A DNA stretch of 64,000 nt from Bosea sp. ANAM02 (GTDB lineage: Bacteria > Pseudomonadota > Alphaproteobacteria > Rhizobiales > Beijerinckiaceae). The first letter of the stretch is position 1. Each line of letters opens with the position of its first letter. Under the pieces are notes generated by a model. It searched no databases. It was not told the origin of the DNA and worked only from the letters and a program-made list of their open reading frames with translations. The position numbers were made by a program, and so were the translations under genes. Below are positions 60,353 to 64,000 of the stretch, in pieces. Location: positions 620,001 through 684,000 of the forward strand of contig NZ_AP022849.1 of NCBI RefSeq assembly GCF_011764485.1. Direction: 5' to 3'.

Positions 60353-60643
60353 CTAACGGCCACCAAGGGACCGCTGGATGTCTCGTACCGTCGACTGGGT
60401 CAGCCTGCCGGAGCTCGCCGTCACGACCGCCTTGATCCGTTCACGCGCGGACCGCTCTGCTGCGTTCGAAGCCGCTTCCTCGATCCGTTGATCGAGCGCG
60501 ATGACGAACTGGGCATACCCTTCCGGATCGGAGCGCCCCGCGATCTCCATCGTGTCGAGAAAGTCATCGGCCTCGGTGGGTGTTACCCCCTCTTGGCTGA
60601 CCAGGTGATGCTTGTGACGCTCGCGATTGGACTGAACTGACAT
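60353..60643 (-). CDS. Small hypothetical protein
   Basis: 96-aa basic, helical protein (ATG at 60643, MSVQSNRERHKHHLVSQEG); a longer frame to 60784 overlaps the neighbour. ATCCTT at 60727-60732 lies about 84 bases upstream. No motif. Confidence 0.5.
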   Translation of the reverse strand: MSVQSNRERHKHHLVSQEGVTPTEADDFLDTMEIAGRSDPEGYAQFVIALDQRIEEAASNAAERSARERIKAVVTASSGRLTQSTVRDIQRSLGGR

Positions 60644-60731
60644 CGTCGATGGCCGCGCGGTTTGGATTCGATGCGAACAGGATTGCCTGAATGCTTCGAA
60701 GGGTCGAGGCCCGAACGTGTGCATCAATCCT

Positions 60732-61157
60732 TCATAGACCGAGCGAGGCGGCAGCCGGTCTGCGATTGGGCCAGACCTCTTCAAGAGGTACGACCTCGAT
60801 CTCCTGCCAGACTTCGTGAACGTCGCGCATCGGTGTCAACAGTGGGTGTGGCGAGGCAGGGTCGAACTGGCGCGCGGTCAGGTCGATGGCCTGGCCCTCC
60901 ACCTCGACGACATAGTGGATCCACCACGACGGCTTGCCGAGCTTCAGCCAGCGCGGATCCGCATCGGGAAATCCCTTCGACGCCTGGGCGAGACGAAGCA
61001 CCCTGAATTCGACGCCGGCGCGCTCAAGTTGCGCTCCCAGCGCCGCAGTCACCTGCTTGCATTTGCTGAATGCACCGCGTGGCGTCGCGAGCCCGCGGTG
61101 GGCACGGAGCACCGCCTCAATCGCGGCCTGAACACGATCAACAGGAGGCGTCATCAC
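60732..61157 (-). CDS. Cys-His-Asp hydrolase-like protein
   Basis: 141-aa protein with a possible papain/transglutaminase-like triad: Cys in FSKCKQVTAALGAQL (about 33), His in SWWIHYVVEVEGQAIDLTARQFDP (about 80) and Asp 12 residues later. The order Cys-His-Asp and the HY(V)VEV...IDLTARQF pattern are typical of small phage and plasmid NlpC/P60 or transglutaminase-like proteins. The ATG overlaps the HD-GYP stop by 4 bases (61154-61157), so it is translationally coupled. Substrate unknown. Confidence 0.6.
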   Translation of the reverse strand: MMTPPVDRVQAAIEAVLRAHRGLATPRGAFSKCKQVTAALGAQLERAGVEFRVLRLAQASKGFPDADPRWLKLGKPSWWIHYVVEVEGQAIDLTARQFDPASPHPLLTPMRDVHEVWQEIEVVPLEEVWPNRRPAAASLGL

Positions 61158-61927
61158 GGCCTCAGGCTTGGCGCCGCGTCCGCGACGTCAGGGAGTTCGT
61201 GCGTGGCCACATCCCGCTGCGCATAGACCTGATCCAGCCCCGGCTCGGTCGCAACGAAAGCCTCGATCTCAGCGCGCTCCGGCGCCGTCGCCGCGAAATC
61301 GGGGTCAGCAAGCCGAAGCTTGGCGAACAGGCGGAGGAAGTTGGGGTCGAACTGAGCGCGCCCGAGCCCACTTCGTGACGGCCGGATCATCGCACAGATG
61401 ATTTTCCCTTCCGGCTCGCCCGGCTTGTAGACCCGGCGAGAGCATAGAGCATCGTGAACGTCCGCGATTTGAACGATCCTGGCTGCAGCTGGAATCGCAT
61501 CTCCCTGCAACCCCTCATAGCCCTTGCCGTCGAAGCTCTCATGGTGAAAGCGCGCGACGAGCGTGAAGACGGCCGGCAGATCGGGGATCCCACGCAGGGC
61601 GAGGAAGCCATAGTGCGCATGCCTGCGCATCTCGGCGCGCTCGATATCGGTCAGGATGCCGGGCTTGTTGAGGATGGAAGTCCCAACATCCAGTTTTCCG
61701 AGATCGTGCATCAGGCATGCGGCGCCCAGTTCGAACACATCACGCTGCGAGAACCCGACCTGGCGCGCGATCGCCATTGCGCTCCTGGCAACGCGCCGGG
61801 AATGCCCGGTGAGATCGCTATTGGGAAACACCGCGTCGAAGCCGACGATCTTCGCCCAGGCGCTTTCGATCGCCGGGAGGAAGGCTTCGTCGTCGTCTAT
61901 CAGGTCGCGCGGGTTCAGAAGGCTCAT
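61154..61927 (-). CDS. HD-GYP domain c-di-GMP phosphodiesterase
   Basis: 257-aa protein. HD-GYP signature: GHSRRVARSAMAIA (about 41-54), CLMHDLGKLDVGTSILNKPG (about 71-90), RFHHESFDGKGYEGLQGDAIP (about 126-146) and IVQIADVHDALCSRRVYKPGE (about 151-171). The GYP residues read GYE, but HHE and DGxGY, and the metal-binding HD, are intact. Such proteins degrade c-di-GMP; RpfG in the DSF system is of this type but has a receiver domain, absent here. With the rpfF and GGDEF-EAL genes it completes a signalling theme. The stop overlaps the next gene start. Confidence 0.85.
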   Translation of the reverse strand: MSLLNPRDLIDDDEAFLPAIESAWAKIVGFDAVFPNSDLTGHSRRVARSAMAIARQVGFSQRDVFELGAACLMHDLGKLDVGTSILNKPGILTDIERAEMRRHAHYGFLALRGIPDLPAVFTLVARFHHESFDGKGYEGLQGDAIPAAARIVQIADVHDALCSRRVYKPGEPEGKIICAMIRPSRSGLGRAQFDPNFLRLFAKLRLADPDFAATAPERAEIEAFVATEPGLDQVYAQRDVATHELPDVADAAPSLRP

Positions 61928-62065
61928 GGGTGCTCAGTCTCAAGCCAACTCTCCCGGCAGGGCATGAAAGCAACAAGGACCGCGATCGAAAATCTTGCTG
62001 GATCCGGAAAACCATAGGATCGTCTACCTGAACCCTTTGATCGATCGAATCTCTGCGACGGCGGA

Positions 62066-63022
62066 ATGAAAGCTGATCTCGTCGACCTGAACTTCTCGGA
62101 CCTCTATCTGCGCCTCGATAAGGACGGGCAGGCGATCTACCGGATCGGGCCCAACAACGAGGGCAAGTCGGGTCTGGCCGCTGTGCCGGATGGCCATGAC
62201 AGCGATCTCGCAGCGGTCCGGAACGCGATCAATGACGACGGGACGAACTCCGGCACGGTCACGTACGACGAGATGAGGCTTCGCTTCGTGCGAATGCCCA
62301 CCGTCGAGGATCAGGTTTGGGCGGCAATTCGTCGTATCCCTTTGTCACCCCCGACGCTCGACGAGCTTGGGCTGCATCCCGACGCGGTGACGATGATGCG
62401 CGGCTTCGCGGCCAGGCGAGGACTCGTGCTTGTTGGCGGCGCGACGGGCGCGGGAAAGACGACCACAGTTTTCGGGGCGCTCCACGACTATCTGAAGATC
62501 CGCGGAGGCGTCGCCATCACCCTGGAGGATCCGCCTGAGCTCCTGCTGCAGGGACCGGTCGGTGCCGGCATCTGCTTCCAGATGGGCATCTCGGAAACCT
62601 ACACTTGGCAGATGGCGGTGATGGCCGCTCTCAGATCACGGCCGCGCTACATCCTGATCGGCGAGATCCGAACACCCGAGGCAGCGCAGCAGGCTCTGAT
62701 TGCGTCGCAGAGCGGCCACCTCGTCCTCACCACAGCTCACGGCGGATCCGTCGAGGAGGCTGTCGAGACGATCATTGGCTTGGCGGAGGTCAGGCTCGGT
62801 GAACAGGCGGCGCGCCGCCTGATGGCCGGGAACCTGCTCGCCGCTATCCACCAGTGGATGGGGCACTATGGCCCAAACCTGGAGGTGGTTCAGACCAAGT
62901 CTGGCGGGACGCGCGCCCAGGATCCCGTGCGCTCCGGGATCATCGATAATCGCCCCGACGTGCTGCGTCAGAATCTCGTCAAGTTCACTGCGCCGCCGCC
63001 GAGAGCAGCGGCAGCTGAATAA
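62066..63022 (+). CDS. dotB: DotB-like secretion/conjugation ATPase
   Basis: 318-aa PilT/VirB11-type ATPase resembling DotB of type IVB systems (TraJ in R64). Walker A GGATGAGKTTTVFGAL (about 124-139), Asp box LEDPPELLLQGP (about 155-166), Walker B region ALRSRPRYILIGEIRTPEAA (about 188-207) and His box SGHLVLTTAHGGSVEEA. N-terminal domain (1-115) short, as in DotB. Energises substrate loading or core assembly. Start ATG 62066. It lies 38 kb from the dotI/icmD/icmC-like genes. A PilT role is less likely as no pilus genes are present. Confidence 0.82.
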   Translation: MKADLVDLNFSDLYLRLDKDGQAIYRIGPNNEGKSGLAAVPDGHDSDLAAVRNAINDDGTNSGTVTYDEMRLRFVRMPTVEDQVWAAIRRIPLSPPTLDELGLHPDAVTMMRGFAARRGLVLVGGATGAGKTTTVFGALHDYLKIRGGVAITLEDPPELLLQGPVGAGICFQMGISETYTWQMAVMAALRSRPRYILIGEIRTPEAAQQALIASQSGHLVLTTAHGGSVEEAVETIIGLAEVRLGEQAARRLMAGNLLAAIHQWMGHYGPNLEVVQTKSGGTRAQDPVRSGIIDNRPDVLRQNLVKFTAPPPRAAAAE

Positions 63023-64000
63023 CCTTGGCGCTGCGCAGCGGCATCGCCGGGATGTCCTCGGGCTCGCCCGAGTTCAGCTGACGCATCGAAGCCATCTGTC
63101 CGATCTGGCGAAGAGCACCGAGATCGTTTCGGGCGACTTCGATCAGCCGGTTCATGGACTCGTTGAGACGCGCGACACTCCGCTCGCTATCGGCGAGCTT
63201 CTGACGCAGCACCGCGTTGTCGTCCTGGCTCGCGCGAAGCAGACCCTCCTGATCGTCGAACCGCTTCTGAATCTGGACAGCGAGGTCGCGCCGGCGCTCG
63301 GCGTGTGCGGCGTTATTGGCTTCCAGCTCCTGCTGGTGGCGCGCCTCCGCTGCTGCGAGAGCATCACGGCCGCCGATCAGCGTGGCTTCGAGCTCCGACG
63401 TCAGCGAACTGACCTGCTGCTCATGCGCCTGCACAAGGGCAGCTCGGTCCGCTCGGGCAACCTCGATGACGCGTGCGAGCTCGGCTTCCAGGGTCGCGAC
63501 GCGATCGGCAAAGTTCGCTGCGGTCTCGGAGCGAACCTGCTCGGTCACCGCGACGAGGCTCTGCCGCTCGGTCTCGTGGCCCTCGATGAGTGCGGACCGC
63601 TCCGCCTCGAAGGCCGAGATCAACCCGCGCTTGTCTGCTTCCGCGCGTTCCAGCAGCGCGTTCTGGGCTGCAGAGGACTCCTGCTGAACGCGAAGCACCT
63701 CCGCGTCGCAACGGTTGCGCTCGGCTTCGAGCTCGTCTCGGACCTTCTTCATCAGGCCGGCGAAGCGCTCCTGCAGGCCCTTCAGCTCGTCGCTATGGAC
63801 GCTGCCGAGACGACGAACCTCGTCCGCGTGGAGCTGATTGAGGCGCTCGGTCAGAGCCGCGATCTGCTCATTGTGCTGGGTATGGATCGTCGTCAGGTGG
63901 CGACGGGCATCGTGCCCTTCCACCTTTGCCATCATCAGGTCCTTCTCCAGCTCGACGATCCGCTCACTCTTGGTCTGGATGGTCGCTTCGAGCTGCTGGA
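62985..64000 (-). CDS. Long coiled-coil protein, 5' end outside window
   Basis: The frame is open through the right edge; about 338 residues are visible and the start lies beyond 64000 (an internal Met codon is at 63935). The protein is a near continuous coiled coil rich in Glu, Ala, Arg and Gln (SDELKGLQERFAGLMKKVRD, LEAELARVIEVARADRAALV), then a short tail ending KVIQLPLLSAAAQ. No membrane or ATPase motif is visible. Its 3' end overlaps the convergent dotB-like gene by 38 bases. A structural or partitioning role is possible but not shown. Confidence 0.65.
   Translation of the reverse strand, partial: QQLEATIQTKSERIVELEKDLMMAKVEGHDARRHLTTIHTQHNEQIAALTERLNQLHADEVRRLGSVHSDELKGLQERFAGLMKKVRDELEAERNRCDAEVLRVQQESSAAQNALLERAEADKRGLISAFEAERSALIEGHETERQSLVAVTEQVRSETAANFADRVATLEAELARVIEVARADRAALVQAHEQQVSSLTSELEATLIGGRDALAAAEARHQQELEANNAAHAERRRDLAVQIQKRFDDQEGLLRASQDDNAVLRQKLADSERSVARLNESMNRLIEVARNDLGALRQIGQMASMRQLNSGEPEDIPAMPLRSAKVIQLPLLSAAAQ

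Noticed and set aside
1..64000. CRISPR array, tRNA or rRNA genes
   Set aside because: No regularly spaced direct repeats and no recognisable tRNA or rRNA sequence were seen; a tRNAscan or Infernal run would be decisive.

Overview
The window looks like part of a large conjugative plasmid (or chromid) of an alphaproteobacterium, most likely Hyphomicrobiales (Bosea/Methylobacterium-like). This rests on high GC, a GcrA-type cell-cycle regulator, an alphaproteobacterial-style dsbA-like/smc gene pair, a tandem-type dCTP deaminase, and Dot/Icm-like (type IVB) conjugation genes. I saw no rRNA, tRNA, ribosomal protein, capsid or terminase gene. Coding density is very high. Co-directional genes often overlap by 4 bp (ATGA/GTGA/TTGA) and four convergent pairs share overlapping stop codons. 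The genus is inference.

Layout. 0-6 kb: a five-gene minus-strand operon with a complete deamidating NAD+ salvage route (nicotinamidase, nicotinate phosphoribosyltransferase, adenylyltransferase, NAD synthetase) plus a Nudix enzyme fused to a degenerate NMNAT domain. 6-12 kb: an RpfF-like DSF synthase, a GGDEF-EAL protein and a second crotonase-fold protein lacking one catalytic Glu. 12-19 kb: mostly unrecognised secreted, lipoprotein and membrane genes. 19-24 kb: scpB with an unrecognised overlapping partner, then hipBA preceded by six palindromic operators. 23.5-26 kb: dotI/icmL-, icmD- and icmC-like genes; a dotB-like ATPase lies far away at 62 kb. 27-33 kb: a DnaA-like protein without the AAA+ module, SMC, a DsbA-like thioredoxin and dCTP deaminase. 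34-43 kb: a DNA methyltransferase, an ATP-grasp protein, gcrA, a TrpF-like protein and RNase J.

From 37 to 56 kb the window is dominated by seven divergent paralogues (324-360 aa) that share an N-terminal APxA-type motif, a central DG...P motif and a C-terminal acidic/LxxL tail. I do not recognise the family and consider it the best candidate for an undescribed system. Embedded in this region is an adenylate kinase gene split by a 1371-bp TnpB-only element with 19-bp terminal inverted repeats and an exact 9-bp target duplication. Removing the element and one repeat copy restores a 600-bp reading frame. The right end holds ndk, an OmpA-domain protein, a metallophosphoesterase, a Cys-His-Asp hydrolase-like protein, an HD-GYP protein, the DotB-like ATPase and a coiled-coil protein cut by the window edge.

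Themes: (1) the element carries its own nucleotide and NAD metabolism (NAD salvage, adk, ndk, dcd); (2) its own chromosome-biology set (SMC, ScpB, mini-DnaA, GcrA, two DNA methyltransferases); (3) second-messenger signalling (DSF synthase, GGDEF-EAL, HD-GYP); (4) conjugation and maintenance (Dot/Icm-like genes, HipBA). A recurrent ATCCTT/AAGGAT sequence, often as an inverted pair, sits in many of the promoter-containing gaps and may be a shared regulatory site.
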